A DNA stretch of 64,000 bases from Psococerastis gibbosa (lineage: Eukaryota; Arthropoda; Insecta; Psocodea; Psocidae): positions 15,897,464 through 15,961,463 of the forward strand of contig OZ020490.1 of assembly GCA_963971405.1 (NCBI GenBank), read 5' to 3'. Shown piece after piece: positions 38,601 to 47,009 of this stretch; positions within the stretch are counted from its first letter, which is position 1; every line of letters starts with the position of its first letter. The position numbers and the translations under genes were made by a program. Under the pieces are notes generated by a model. The model did no database searches and was not told the DNA's origin. It saw only the letters and a list, made by a program, of their open reading frames with translations.

Positions 38601-40714
38601 TTTACAAAAATTCCTGTATGACCATTTTCATAAAATATTTACGAACTATTTTATGTAAATTAGTAATAGTGTCACATAGATTCCTCGTCTTTACGCGCCA
38701 TTCGAAGCTCGCGAGGTGATAATTCGCAATTATTCTTTAATTCCTTTCGTGTGATCTAAATTGATCTAAATTTTGCTTTACGAGTCTGTTTCTCTTCATC
38801 TGCCATGTTTGCCCTGAAACCTCCTCTTCCTCTTCCCCTCCAAAAAAAAAAATGTAATGTGACGTACTGAATACTCGAGTTCCTTCTTGTCTTGTGGAAA
38901 GTAATTTAGGCAGCTAAAAGTTCCCCTTTCTATTGTAAGTAGTTACCGTACTAATTTACACCATCAAAACAGTTTATCATCATACATCAGCAGATTGTCT
39001 AATAACTGTCCATAAAATTTTGGGGCGGCTGTTAGACGGACGGTAGATAGAAATCCCGTTTGAAAAAATTTAGCGCCCCTCAAGATGGCGCTAGCTAATT
39101 GTAAACATCCCTCGTAGTCATGACTAGAAACAACCTCAATGCGTACCTGAAGCTTTTGGTATCAGCGTAATTAAGTTGGACGGTTGTTTGAGTTATGATC
39201 GGCGCGTTTCATACACTCCCGCCTAAAATACGCAATAAAAATTTAAGTTTAAATTTGTTAATATAAATACCCCTTACAACTTGGAACCATTTAGTTTTCT
39301 AACAGCAGCCAGCACAAAAATTTGATTCCCGCGCCAAACCAGATTTTTAAATTATTTTTTTAACAGCTGTTAGAAATTGAATTGAGCGAATATCTGGACG
39401 CTAGTTCATAATTTTTTTTTTTAGCAGTGAACAACTATTGTAATCTTTACATTTTATAAAAATACACGCCACTGGCACAGAACAAGATTAAGAAGGACTT
39501 TTCTTACAATTTGCTCCGTAATTACGCATTAGGACACATATACAGGTAGTCCTGGTATTACCCCAGTGATGTGCGTTCGAAATTTCAGGGTAATCGTCGA
39601 GATTTTTAAGTTAAATGTATTTTCTTCATACTACCCCCAACTATTCCGATATCACTAAAAATTAGAAAACTGGCCCATAAGAGATTTTTATTTTATTTTT
39701 TATTCATATATTTTGAGTAGCTAAAAACTACAGCGTTAGTAGTTACGCCAAACAGTGAAAGCACCGTATCTACGGAGCCACCGAGGTACAACCTTCGAAG
39801 TCTACGCAGCGCCACTGAAGATGTCGACCGCATATGTTGACGAAACGTTTGGAAGTTCACTTTCAATTCGACCACGGCCCATCAGCCCGGATTCTACTGG
39901 TTCCTCATTTGACTCCGGCCGTGAAAGCCTTTGCAGTTACAATGTAGATGACCATTTCAATTTGCAAAAACTCCCTAAAGTTACGGCATATTAGCCTGGG
40001 GAGGGCCCTCCGTAGGAAGTATGGACTGTACTCAGGCTCCAAAAGAGGGGAGTCCACTACTGGCTAAAACTGGAATTTAGTGACAGTTGTCGCTCTCACT
40101 TCATAACATTAAAAATCATGACAGCTCCAACTCTTTACATATATAGATGCACTTTACATAATCATAAAGACTGAGGTGTGGGGAGAAATTTTAACAAAAC
40201 GGGGACACCCACACCTATACAACACCTTGTAAGGTCAGTACTACGCACAGCCAAGTCTGAGCGATTGGATCCTATACTAAAACAAAAGGATACGCCTGCC
40301 TTAGAAAACTCCCAAGTGAACTGAGAGCGGCGAAAAATGCCACTAAACTTCCCTAAATTGCTTAGAGACCATCTCTAGAGAGAAAGCTTTCTACACTGAC
40401 ACTGAGGCACTAGCACAATGAAAATGACAGAACTACATGATTTTCATGATATTTTGACGATTTTACTTCATAATTTCTTGTTGATCTTGATTGTACCTAG
40501 GTATAATTTAACAGAAATATATTATGTTCATTTATTTATTAAAATTATAAAACTATTTTCGTTTTGTTTCAGGTTCTATATTGCGCATCGGTCCCTGCAG
40601 TTAATTCTACTATCGTTCCTGGTGTGGAGTCTTTACACAATTTTCAGCCCATTTCTTATGTCTTCGGAATACTCCACCCCTAGATGGACAACAAGAAAAG
40701 TTATCTCCACATAA
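14466..40714 (+). CDS. Fatty acyl-CoA reductase (FAR), complete coding region in ten exons
   Basis: FARs reduce long-chain acyl-CoA to primary alcohols with NADPH, for cuticular lipids, waxes and pheromones, usually at the ER or peroxisome membrane. Ten exons with GT-AG borders and matching phases (210+249+146+110+72+166+103+143+258+142 coding nt) give 532 codons plus stop, the usual length for the family. Visible: the Rossmann motif TGSTGFMG at residues 23-30, STAYAN near 159, the catalytic pair in YSFTK (Y211, K215), GPTGVLVGVGAG near 258-270, then the C-terminal FAR (sterile) domain with hydrophobic stretches near 370-395 and 494-512. The start is ATG 14470 in a good context (agccATGGC), four bases after an acceptor at 14464-14465, so a non-coding 5' exon should lie upstream. 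Which of the many insect FAR paralogues it represents cannot be told here. Confidence 0.93.
14732..14919. repeat. Palindromic MITE in FAR intron 1
   Basis: Near-perfect inverted arms: attaccttattcttggggtt and aaccccaagaataaggtaat, with atagcactttccattataaa / ttaataatggaaagtgctat inside. Related halves lie at 18272-18372 and 31868-31930. Confidence 0.78.
15029..15883 (-). repeat. Family-A repeat, copy 4 (inverted)
   Basis: Reverse-oriented full copy in FAR intron 1. It ends cgagtaaactcggaccggtt. Confidence 0.8.
15884..16709. other. FAR intron 1, no element named
   Basis: Includes a short G run near 15940. Otherwise featureless. Confidence 0.45.
16710..17640. repeat. Inverted duplication around composite MITE copy 1
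   Basis: 16710-16805 (cttagggtgcctcaagttaa, then gcttaaagcagaaatgc and caggcgttggaaacaa) recurs inverted at 17535-17640. This makes a ~0.9 kb larger palindrome with the composite element inside it. Confidence 0.65.
17085..17469. mobile_element. Composite palindromic MITE, copy 1
   Basis: The outer arms begin ggcgcccattccaccgaccg (here gacgccc). An inner element with ends ggcggggtttccacc sits at the dyad centre between two TA dinucleotides. Confidence 0.82.
17636..18023. mobile_element. Composite palindromic MITE, copy 2
   Basis: Same structure as copy 1 and only 170 bp from it. The two copies flank the mirrored segment at 17535-17640. Confidence 0.82.
18035..18170 (-). repeat. Interspersed repeat, type 4, inverted
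   Basis: gtggattccgaaccacttgg and aacatggtagtcacacgatt, in reverse orientation. Confidence 0.62.
18472..18720 (+). CDS. FAR exon 2
   Basis: Acceptor tttttag at 18470-18471, 83 codons in phase 0, donor gtaagc at 18721. It encodes VFGKLKKEYPDF at the start, then the GDCSTPGLGL and HGAATVRFDEKL blocks typical of the FAR Rossmann domain. Confidence 0.93.
18889..19205. repeat. Foldback element with cgacgtttcggg centre
   Basis: Arms ttaacaaatggttagttgga / gtccaactaaccctttgtta and ttagaggcatgggcc / ggcccatgcctctaa. Pieces of the same centre recur at 19225-19315 and 20305-20337, on either side of the hAT insertion. Confidence 0.7.
19348..20087 (-). mobile_element. hAT-family DNA transposon, 740 bp deletion derivative
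   Basis: It has 14 bp terminal inverted repeats CAGTGTTGCCAACC / GGTTGGTAACACTG (one mismatch) and a perfect 8 bp target duplication ATGGGGGC at 19340-19347 and 20088-20095, the length typical of hAT. It carries only the 3' end of a transposase. Confidence 0.92.
19547..19960 (-). pseudogene. hAT transposase C-terminal dimerisation domain
   Basis: 137 codons with LCLPHSSAAVERLFSAINIM and KTKLRNRISTTTIKGVLHTK, the hAT C-terminal dimerisation signature (S/TSAxxERxFS). The DDE catalytic part is absent, so it cannot act alone. Confidence 0.9.
20335..20522 (-). repeat. Degenerate family-A fragment
   Basis: Reverse-oriented remnant with ccccttgatagtttggttc and atgaaaaatgacgaaaaa, about 90 bp before FAR exon 3. 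Confidence 0.6.
20613..20758 (+). CDS. FAR exon 3
   Basis: Acceptor cctgcttcag and donor gtaagt at 20759. It encodes SVLHTSTAYANC followed by the insert region with PPIPGEGALKLLE. It ends in phase 2 (GA), completed by T of the next exon to give Asp. Confidence 0.92.
20980..21119. mobile_element. Simple palindromic MITE, ggcggggtttccacatacg ends
   Basis: About 140 bp nearly complete palindrome bounded by TA. The centre carries tttgacgtggtagcagacat. Confidence 0.78.
21211..21610 (+). repeat. LINE 3' end fragment, copy 2
   Basis: Translation gives HTYNARQRGDLVRPAPRTAK, a broken LPMELRAARNATNFPKLL block, then LLEKAVYTVTEALAQ and a stop. This is the ending of many CR1/Jockey/RTE-type ORF2 proteins (YNTR...LP...LL...Y), so the repeat is a 5'-truncated LINE tail with some 3' UTR. 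Confidence 0.7.
21815..22203. mobile_element. Composite palindromic MITE, copy 3
   Basis: Same composite in FAR intron 3. The ends are ggcgcatattccaccgaccg and its near-complement ataagcgcc. Confidence 0.82.
22204..24009. other. FAR intron 3, no gene seen
   Basis: Contains C/G runs (22258-22270, 22718-22732). A ttcagggctaaaactcgcct + aatataaagacg block (about 23380) is also present near 27795-27845. Confidence 0.45.
24010..24160. mobile_element. tRNA-like sequence between inverted arms
   Basis: 23 bp perfect arms 24023-24045 and 24123-24145 (ccgaaattagaggatatgga and complement). Between them, on the minus strand, is a tRNA-like unit: gctggaccagcggttaagac ... gtgggttcgaattccgcc. Confidence 0.72.
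24510..24850 (-). pseudogene. LINE ORF2 C-terminal fragment
   Basis: The minus-strand frame has KSKRAKWVGDLFRHENLVLI, IEGTVEGTNKRGRSKKEFMD and QLKEDAG. This is the RAKWIGHLLRH...IEGTVEGKNKRGRP ending of common insect LINE reverse transcriptases. Only the tail remains. Confidence 0.75.
25321..25927. mobile_element. Composite palindromic MITE, copy 4, interrupted by a SINE
   Basis: A tRNA-derived SINE (about 25597-25818) is inserted in the right inner arm, splitting the gtcatttgcattctg sequence that is intact in the other copies. Confidence 0.83.
25597..25820 (+). mobile_element. tRNA-derived SINE, type 1, full length
   Basis: The head has an A box (tagcgtagtgg) and B box (ggttcgagtcc). The body has ggtcccgggccttcctagtt and gagggctttacagccctaac. 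The tail is (ATTT)n. Inserted in composite MITE copy 4. Confidence 0.85.
26247..26412. repeat. Tandem duplication, 88 bp period
   Basis: Two adjacent copies of ctgcaaatatttccagaccc + C run + tctgactacggccttgtaca, differing mainly in C-run length. Confidence 0.85.
26450..26880. repeat. Imperfect foldback element
   Basis: gcaagttattaaaaatttgg and tggctcatttaacttgtaga recur inverted at about 26735-26790. Related pieces occur at 42535-42660 and 46190-46250. Confidence 0.55.
27043..27152 (+). CDS. FAR exon 4 (catalytic YxxxK)
   Basis: Acceptor cttattttcag and donor gtgcgt at 27153. It carries WPNTYSFTKAIAED, with the active-site Tyr and Lys, and GVFRPSI. It follows a 6.3 kb intron full of repeats. 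Confidence 0.92.
27616..27687 (+). CDS. FAR exon 5
   Basis: Acceptor tttttttcag and donor gtaagt at 27688. This 72-nt exon encodes VIGTASEPVPGWIDNLYGPT and VLVG, a conserved FAR block. It is too short to show up as a long open frame. Confidence 0.9.
28187..28375 (-). mobile_element. tRNA-derived SINE, type 1, inverted
   Basis: Complete head on the minus strand. It ends 34 bp before FAR exon 6. Confidence 0.83.
28410..28575 (+). CDS. FAR exon 6
   Basis: Acceptor gttgcttag and donor gtgaga at 28576. It encodes GAGLLRVLYADGDIIADLVP and VDMAVSALICSA. A minus-strand SINE ends about 35 bp upstream and a 64 bp minisatellite starts about 15 bp downstream, so both flanks of the exon are repetitive. 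Confidence 0.92.
28590..29100. repeat. Minisatellite, 64 bp unit, about eight copies
   Basis: cagggtt recurs at 28599, 28663, 28727, 28791, 28862, 28926, 28990 and 29054: a 64 bp period except one 71 bp step from a 7 bp insertion. The unit reads cccagggttcgagcattgaa, then tgtgactccttctctagaat. 64 is not a multiple of 3, so it is not coding. It begins just after the donor of FAR exon 6. Confidence 0.92.
29486..29732 (-). mobile_element. tRNA-derived SINE, type 2, copy 2
   Basis: About 245 bp with only a few single-base differences from 11664-11912, so a young family. Confidence 0.82.
30400..30585 (+). repeat. C-tract repeat with ggatccgtcc end, copy 2
   Basis: Same core as 8126-8281 (cataggtttttcctattttg). 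Further pieces of related sequence are near 35945, 40964, 41450 and 53407. Confidence 0.6.
31405..31665. repeat. Direct duplication, ~50 bp units 205 bp apart
   Basis: tttctcgacatatcttgaac, then ctattagtgcatttataagca, occurs at about 31412 and again at about 31618. Confidence 0.75.
32306..32408 (+). CDS. FAR exon 7
   Basis: Acceptor ttcttttgcag and donor gtatgt at 32409. It encodes LPIYHYVSSRDNPLYWRDYL, the linker into the C-terminal FAR domain. It ends in phase 0. Confidence 0.91.
32645..32770 (+). repeat. SINE-like type 3, 3' part
   Basis: gatcggagacgtgtcgtaac through cggatacattcattaaattg. Confidence 0.62.
33597..33775 (+). repeat. Interspersed repeat, type 4
   Basis: gtagggaaacatggtaggac ... 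gtttcccaagtggttcggaa ... actactactac. Matches 47010-47220 and, inverted, 18035-18170. Confidence 0.68.
33952..34094 (+). CDS. FAR exon 8
   Basis: Acceptor tctttctag at 33950-33951 and donor gtaagt at 34095. It encodes IPSIKAVWYYTITLTKYWPL and a hydrophobic run, YQVLIIFYHLIPALIMDAGL, within the FAR C-terminal domain. Confidence 0.88.
34320..34700 (-). pseudogene. LINE ORF2 C-terminal fragment, second family
   Basis: Minus-strand pieces in shifted frames: GIAEVLRRMDTEAELLLTVK, KRKLAYFDHVMNEK, then FRAAA and IAMMIANLR. They match the RKLAYFGHVMR...LFRAAxxR...IAMMIANLR ending of RTE-like LINEs. It is broken by frameshifts. Confidence 0.7.
35281..35538 (+). CDS. FAR exon 9
   Basis: Acceptor tctcttacag and donor gtaagt at 35539. 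It encodes 85 full codons with FSTKEWLFGETNLRNLW, FPFDMRSLNW and EFFEANVDGIRLYLF, the conserved end of the FAR C-terminal domain. Confidence 0.93.
35589..35740 (+). mobile_element. SINE type 1, 5' truncated
   Basis: Starts at the B box end (tcccacactggctac) and keeps the body and tail. It lies 50 bp after FAR exon 9. Confidence 0.8.
35742..35925. repeat. Interspersed repeat, type 5, copy 1
   Basis: cgccactgaagatgtcgacc, gttgacgaaacgtttggaag and accacggcccatcag. Matches 39800-39945. Confidence 0.68.
36388..36570 (+). mobile_element. SINE-like repeat, type 3
   Basis: gatggcaaggtggtagcgta, then gcgtgtcgtaactcagcaca and a tail gtcaatcggatacattcatt. The first part resembles a tRNA head, but I see no clear B box. 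Confidence 0.65.
37264..38135 (+). repeat. Family-A repeat, copy 5
   Basis: Full copy in the last FAR intron. It has an expanded CAGA stretch (about 37950-38015). Confidence 0.8.
38136..39750. other. FAR last intron, no gene seen
   Basis: No domain-bearing frame. Around 39000-39400 there is a weak inverted relation (gctgttaga / tctaacagc). Confidence 0.45.
39800..39945. repeat. Interspersed repeat, type 5, copy 2
   Basis: Same block as 35742-35925. The 79-codon frame across it (39755-39994) has no recognised domain and is probably not a gene. Confidence 0.68.
40047..40490 (+). repeat. LINE 3' end fragment, copy 3
   Basis: Near-identical to 1-237 where they overlap, including the shared beginning aggggagtccactactggc. 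It contains the ELRAAKNAT-like ending. It lies in the last FAR intron, about 80 bp before exon 10. Confidence 0.7.
40573..40714 (+). CDS. FAR exon 10 with stop
   Basis: Acceptor ttttgtttcag, 47 codons and TAA at 40712-40714. It contains a C-terminal hydrophobic segment (LQLILLSFLVWSLYTIFSPF) of the kind that anchors insect FARs to membranes. Confidence 0.91.
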
Positions 40715-40872
40715 GAGAGCCGCCAAGTCTGAATGCTTGTATTTTATATCTTTACAAAAAGTCTGGTAAGAAAGTCTGCTATGGAAGTACATTGACATCA
40801 TTAAAAATTTGGGACACTTCTATCCGTACTTATTGTATTTTATTCATTGAAACAAATGTAAATTCTATAATT

Positions 40873-40878
40873 ATTAAA
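40873..40878 (+). promoter_or_regulatory. Possible FAR poly(A) signal ATTAAA
   Basis: ATTAAA lies about 160 bp after the FAR stop. No AATAAA is nearer. The region is AT-rich, so this could be chance. Confidence 0.25.
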
Positions 40879-41069
40879 ATCGACAATCATATACTGTACC
40901 TTTGTGAAATTCTTCTTTAATTCATAGTACCATTGTATGCTAAGATTTTTGACATACTGTCAGGGACGGATCCAGCCCATATTTGGGGCGGGGGGGGGTA
41001 GTTTTGGGTCAAAAATAGAACAAGCATATGTAGGCCTAGTATTTCTTTTCATTTCCTTTTTTCTTAAGA

Positions 41070-41335
41070 GAAGGTTAATATACAAACAATTTAATGAATG
41101 TATCCGATTGACCTCTCCAGTCACCTCTGTAGGTAATACCTGTGTTGAGTTACGATAGGTCACCGATCGCATGATGTGTAGAGACTCGCACAAGTACGAA
41201 CAAGCTACCACTATGCCATCGAAGGTTAGTTCCCGTGTTGAGTTACGACACGTCTCCGATCGCATGGCGTGTAGAAACTATCACAAGTACAAGCCACTTA
41301 CAAGCACGCTACCACCTTGCCATCGAAGTCGATAT
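41070..41335 (-). repeat. SINE-like type 3, inverted, partly duplicated
   Basis: Tail at 41084 (caatttaatgaatgtatccg). The tgttgagttacgacacgtct block appears twice, which suggests a tandem or double insertion. Confidence 0.6.
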
Positions 41336-41651
41336 CGATTAAATAGGAACGTAATAAATTATATATAATATATACATATATAATTATACATATAATACAT
41401 TAATAAAATAATAATAACTTACAACAGATTTAATAAAATATTGGGGGAAACTACCCCCTGGATCCGTCCATGCCTACCGTACTAAGTTGGGCTTCAGTCT
41501 TCAAAATAAACAAATTCCTACTTTTATCGCCAGCTAGGCCCCTGAGGTACTAAAATAGTTTTTGGTTAGTAAGGTTTTTCCACCTTTTCCACGATTTGCC
41601 ACAAAAATTGCCAGAATATATTGCAGTATAAGCCGAGGTCGGCCATTACGT

Positions 41652-41910
41652 CACATGAAGCGTGGAAATAAAGACCGGGTTAACCGCCAAAAATCATTAT
41701 TTTGAGTTATCACGATTTCTTTATGCCATAATGCATGACATGATATGATACACTTGCCATCTATCTACCAACTGCAACTACAATTAATTTTGCCATAGTC
41801 GCTTAGCGTTGTTTTCAGGACATTGGCCATGTAACTTGGATCATATTTAAAGTGATAAAAATAATTTCGAACTTTTGGCGGTCCGGTTTCTATTTCCACG
41901 CTTCATATGT
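41652..41910. repeat. Palindromic MITE
   Basis: Arms catgaagcgtggaaataaag, then accgccaaaa, mirrored by ttttggcggtccggtttcta and tttccacgcttcat. Confidence 0.7.
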
Positions 41911-42281
41911 AAATTATGTAATTCAGGTTTTAGCGAGTGAGGAGTCAGGCCCTACTGGCTAGTTTTAATGCAAAACTGAACGTATATAGTACTCCCGTTT
42001 ACAAATCAATTTGAAGTTATTTCTAATTTTTTTGATAAATGTATAAACTAATGATTAGCCCCTGAATGCTGCCCTTGCATAGTATTCGTCAAGAATAACT
42101 TTTAAGTTCAGGTATACTTACATAACATATTTTAGACGTATACTGTATTAAGCAATAAATATTGTGTTAGGATATACAATAAATCCTACATACTGTATAT
42201 TCAAATCCATACATACTTTACAAATGTATTCTATTGCCAATCAAATGACGCAAAGTTATGCAAATCCATAATTAATTTGAC

Positions 42282-42456
42282 ATGGAAAACCAAAACGACT
42301 TCGAGAATCGTCGCGACTCTTCGGGCGCAGGTGAAATAGGTGATAATGGCGATAAGCAACACCCCCGCTCCTTCGAGGACGACTATAATATCCGACACCA
42401 CCTCGATCCACCCCTCATTCGATGGCTGCACACCAGGCCCCTACAAGCCGCCCAAT
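42282..42456 (+). CDS. Candidate coding first exon, unknown product
   Basis: ATG 42282 opens 58 codons of low-hydrophobicity sequence beginning MENQNDFENRRDSSG, followed by a consensus donor gtaagt at 42457 (phase 1). Its base composition is less AT-rich than the surroundings, and it has no copy elsewhere in the window. I do not recognise the protein. Splicing to the elevenin acceptor at 48552 would create an immediate TGA. It could be the first exon of a gene whose other exons lie outside the window, a uORF-bearing leader, or chance. Confidence 0.3.
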
Positions 42457-42490
42457 GTAAGTTCAAATTCTTTAAAAAAAAATATAGAAC

Positions 42491-42717
42491 CTTAGGAGTG
42501 TACAGTCCGTAGGAAATCGGCAGCCCGAAATTTAGTACTTTTTATTTTTTATTTAATTAACTAAGCAAGTTTTTAAAGATTTGGCTCATTTAAGTTGTAG
42601 AAGACTACTGCTTGGATCATATAATAAGGTATTTTTAATGAATGAAATTGTAGTTTTTTCATATATATTATTATAAATTTCGGGCTGCCAATTTCCTGCG
42701 GGCTATACACTCTTAAG
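42491..42717. repeat. Palindromic element beside the candidate exon
   Basis: cttaggagtgtacagtccgt, then cggcagcccgaaattta at the left; inverted aaatttcgggctgccaattt and tacactcttaag at the right. It starts 34 bp after the donor of the candidate exon at 42282. Confidence 0.65.
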
Positions 42718-43162
42718 GCGTATGCAATCCGATAAACCGACCTGCAGGCTAAGAGGCAGACTCTGATGACTATGACTGGGTGTCGCAACTCGGGAAACTC
42801 CAGTTGACATACATACATGATGGTTTACCAGGCTTTCCCTCGGAAATTTTCCAATAATCAATTACGGTAATAGGTTGTTTGAAGGGTGTTTAATGGGAGT
42901 GCCTAAACTGCATTCTGGTATTAAGCTTAAGCATGTGATTATATTTGTATTTTTGTAATGATACGATGGACAGTCTGGTGGATTAGAATACGATAAATTG
43001 TCGATAATTACCATTAGGCACACAACTAAGGATTACTGCAATCAAGAGTTGTCATTAAAAAGCTCAATTAAATTAGATAAAAATTGCAATGGTTACAAAT
43101 GTGATTAGTTATCGTATATTTCAAATTATATCTTCAAATATACAATATTCAATCAGATAGGA

Positions 43163-43620
43163 TGGTCTTCTGAAGTCATAACCTCCAGTGGGCCTATAAG
43201 AACTTCTACATACCAATGACTTCCCCCTCCCCCATTTCAATAACGGCTCGAGCCAATAAATTCCAATAAACCGCCAAACTAGCTAGTTGGCAGTTTCCGA
43301 GTTGCGACGCCCGAACCAAATTCATGATGTAGTCAACTCGGAAACAGTTTCAGATTAGGCCCTAATCATTAATGTCCCTAATCATTAGGGGGACGCTGGT
43401 TTTGGCTTTTTTGACAAGGTTAAGTGACAACTACTGCAAGATCATGATCGTCCTCTGAAGTCTAAACCACCAGTGGGCCTGTGAGAACTTCTAAATGCCA
43501 ATGACTCCCCCCGCCCCCATTTTAATAACGCCTCCAACGATGGCCAATAAATCGTCACCATCCGAGATGCGCCACCCAAACCGATGTAGTAGTGCCGTCA
43601 CCTCGGAAAAAATTTCGGTT
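43163..43620. repeat. Diverged direct repeat, ~180 bp units
   Basis: tcttctgaagtcataacctc + cagtgggcctataagaactt at 43165 and tcctctgaagtctaaaccac + cagtgggcctgtgagaactt at 43450 start two related units. Confidence 0.6.
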
Positions 43621-44517
43621 TCATTTTCGAAATGCCTACATTGTCTCACGACGTCCAAAATTAGATATACAGTACAAATAAATAAATGTATATATTTCTG
43701 TTAAATTGCACCATCAAGTAATCAAGAAAGTATAAAGTAAAATCGTCAGATATAGACCTATCCCATGCTGTGCATACTGTAGTTACTTACTGTCAGCGGC
43801 GTATTTATAAAATATTTTCGGAATGGGCCGAGACCAGGTCACCTCTATCAACTTCTTGCCGCGGGCAGAGAACCGAGACAACGTTGAATTCTACCAGCCA
43901 CACCGCATACCGTTGACCCGAACATCTACTAGTATTGGCAAATTATGCATTACAACAGATCACATTAGTTAATTTCGTCAAAGCCTACATTTTCCCATTT
44001 CGGGGGAGGGGGACATATACCTAATACACCACTGCTTACTGTATCCCTGTATCGTTACAGTGTAATGCTATACAAGTTACGAGGTATATAGATTAATGTA
44101 AGTATTGCGGCTTTAAATACATTTTTTACTACAATATTTAACTAGCGGCGCAGTTACATACGTATTGCACCTAATGCAATAGAATATTGGAAAATTTTCT
44201 TGGAACGTTACTGTAGGTTATTGTATTGTATTGTACAAACATCTTTCATAGTTGTAATATTCGTCTTGGCCGCGTCAACAATAGGAGGATGCCAAAAGCT
44301 AATAAAGCGTAAGCTTACGACTTGTACGGTAAAATTGACGATTAAGTTGAGGTCGAGTGTATTGTCCATTGTGCAATTCAGGTAGCATAGGAGGTCAGTT
44401 CCAGCTGGATCCAAGCCCGTATATTGGATTTAATGCAGGTAGGACTTAAAAAAAATGGTAGCTATTGGAACCCCATGGCTACGAAGGACTTCTGCAGTCC
44501 GATCATGGTGATTTGGT

Positions 44518-44700
44518 ATTATTATAATACCGGGGATTATTTTTTAATGCCGCAGTAGTACGGTGTCACGTGACGGTGTTAAAATATGAGCGGGAATTTC
44601 AAATTAACATATTATTAGAATACAAGAAAATGGTTGCATTGTTTAATAATTGAAGGAAATACTAATAAACACTTTACAATTTAATCTATGAAAAACTTGA
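44518..44700 (+). repeat. Partial copy of the 6246 foldback element
   Basis: Shares ataataccggggattattttt, gtcacgtgacggtgttaaaat and gcgggaattt with the foldback element at 6246. Confidence 0.6.
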
Positions 44701-45484
44701 AAATGTTGCGAAATTATTAGGTAGTGAAGGCTTTGCGAGTATCGAAACCAAATCTTTAAGCATTTTCTCCAACTTCGTGAAGTAAAAGCTTTTTTTATTA
44801 ATTCCCCTTAATAGGTTCAATATCAATCAATCAATCCATCTATCTTTGTCCATGACCACCAAGGTGGGATAGACGTCATCTAATAATAGCATCGACGAAT
44901 GGGTACGGTACCAATGAAATGGTTAAGCATCAGTCACTTTGCAATTTTAGCGCATTAATTTAGCAATCGTAAGCCATTCTTCGCCCCGTCGGTACTGAAT
45001 TGTTTTAGTTACACCTTCCACATTCACTTTGTAATTGATTATTGATTATATTGATCTAATTTCGATACAGTGTACACTACAATAAAATTATATACTGCAA
45101 GGCTTCAGTCAGCGCGTGTGCGGTTTCGCTTTTGGATAAACAGTACATGTACGATAATTCAATCGCAATACAAATACAGTAGTTAAATAATTATTGGTTA
45201 GTAGCAGTTAATGAAATCAGGTTAGTTGCATCAGTTTGCTATAATAGTTAGTTAGTTAGTAAATAGTTAATTCAGGTTTGTTATTAACTTCTGTTCGCAG
45301 CGATTTGTCTAAAATTCTTTTAAATATTGATAAATTTTTAGCTGTTTTAATCTCAATATATAATATATCTCTTAATACTCCGTCATAGCAAATAACATAA
45401 AATAACTTTGTCAAGTATTACTAAAAAATAATATTGCAAGCAACCGGTTTCGGTATTGAACTACAGATACAATAATTATAATCC

Positions 45485-45705
45485 TCAGGACATGTAGAGT
45501 AGTGGTACAGACTCCGACTTTCACCTGAAAGGTTGTTGGTTCGAGTCCCACACTTGCTACATTTTCTGGCCCTGCTTCGGAGGGCATGTAAAGCAGGCGG
45601 TCCCGGGTTTTCCTAGTTGAGTATAAGAGAGGGCTGAATAGCCCTAATTCCGCCAGGTTGGCTTAGTAATAGAATAAAAAGTCAATATTTATTTATAATC
45701 CTAGA
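45485..45705 (+). mobile_element. tRNA-derived SINE, type 1, full length
   Basis: Same head (catgtagagtagtggtacag, ggttcgagtcccacac), body and ATTT tail. Confidence 0.85.
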
Positions 45706-45959
45706 AACGCATACCTATAGTTTTAATATGAGGAACTCACCAGAAATTTGTTACAGGAAATTTTTTTTAAGAGGATCAATTATTTTTATGGAGCAGCCCA
45801 CATCCGCTCGGAGACTTAGGACGTCACAGCAAGTGCCATATCAATACCATTAGATAATTATTTTTTATGACACGGCTATTATCTTCCCTCTCAAGAAATG
45901 AAATTAATCCTATTAAATTTATAGCTTGCATATAGCGTATGAGTTTTTGATTCCATTTC

Positions 45960-46150
45960 AACAGCCCTATTATGGCGATTTGGGATCAACATAATGCCGG
46001 GGTTTATTTTTTAATACCGCATTAGTCAGGTGTCACGTGATGCTGTTAAAATATGCGCGGGAAATTCAAATTAATAAATTATTGGAATATACTGTTTTAT
46101 AATTGAAGGAAATACTAGTAAACATTAAAATGTACAGGTAGAATTTTGAA
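45960..46150 (+). repeat. Partial copy of the 6246 foldback element
   Basis: Contains cagccctattatggcgattt, ggtgtcacgtgatgctgtta and gcgcgggaaattcaaatt. Confidence 0.62.
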
Positions 46151-47009
46151 ATATAATAAGAATTTTAATTAAGAGGACAACCTACGATACGCAGAAAATT
46201 AGCAACCCAAATTTTGTTGTTTTTATTGACTATTTATTTTTCATTTAATTAGCTGTCCCCAACTATTAAAAAAACACGTAATTGACCCTGGCTAGCGAGA
46301 AAATTCTTACAACCTTGTTTAAAACTACTTAAACTTACTTAATTTTACTGCACCTTATGCTCATGGAGGGTCGGCGGCCCAACAGCAGCGTTTCCACAAA
46401 AACCTGTTCTGGGCATCCTAGGTTGAGAGCCCCCAAAAAATGCACCCAATTGTTATCTTGCCCCCCTCCCCCTGAAAAGCATTTAAATGACAGTCCTGTG
46501 AACAACCTAGCTATCTTCCCCATTCATTCGTTTCATTCATCTGGAGAAAGGTAGCTGTGAGTTGCGTTTTTTGTTTGATACAAAGATATAGGAATCGAAG
46601 GTGGACTGTGTCACACCTCAGCCCCATTTCTGACCCCCTGTAGTTTTATGTCTACTTGGAAAGGGGGAGACAGATGGATAGGACCTCTGCCCCCACAGCG
46701 TATCTTTCTCTGTCCATTTCTGACGCCCATTCTATCGGTAGAGCTAATTACGTTCTACATCTTTGTCAGCAGCGCTATTGATTTTATATGTGGAATGATA
46801 TTGGTCATATTTAGGGGGAAAAGCTATTGGCTTACTTACTTACTTCGCGTGTCCAGGGAGACTAGCATTTAATGATTGGTCTAAAATTGAGCAGCTTGGA
46901 CAGCTTTGTTGGCTTACAATACAATTACAAATTAATAGATATGTAGATATAGATAGATAAATGAAGATGGCACAAAGCACCATGCGATGCTTGTGGCCTA
47001 CCATGACAT
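46151..47009. other. Intergenic, no gene seen
   Basis: Short frames only. A fragment of the 26450 foldback family lies at 46190-46250. Confidence 0.45.

Larger units (their letters stand above)
42718..45484. other. Intergenic, no gene seen
   Basis: Contains the diverged direct repeat and a partial foldback copy. The short frames do not look coding. Confidence 0.45.

Noticed and set aside
39755..39994. 79-codon gene, serine-rich
   Set aside because: Its core is repeated at 35742-35925 with changes that break the frame; interspersed repeat.
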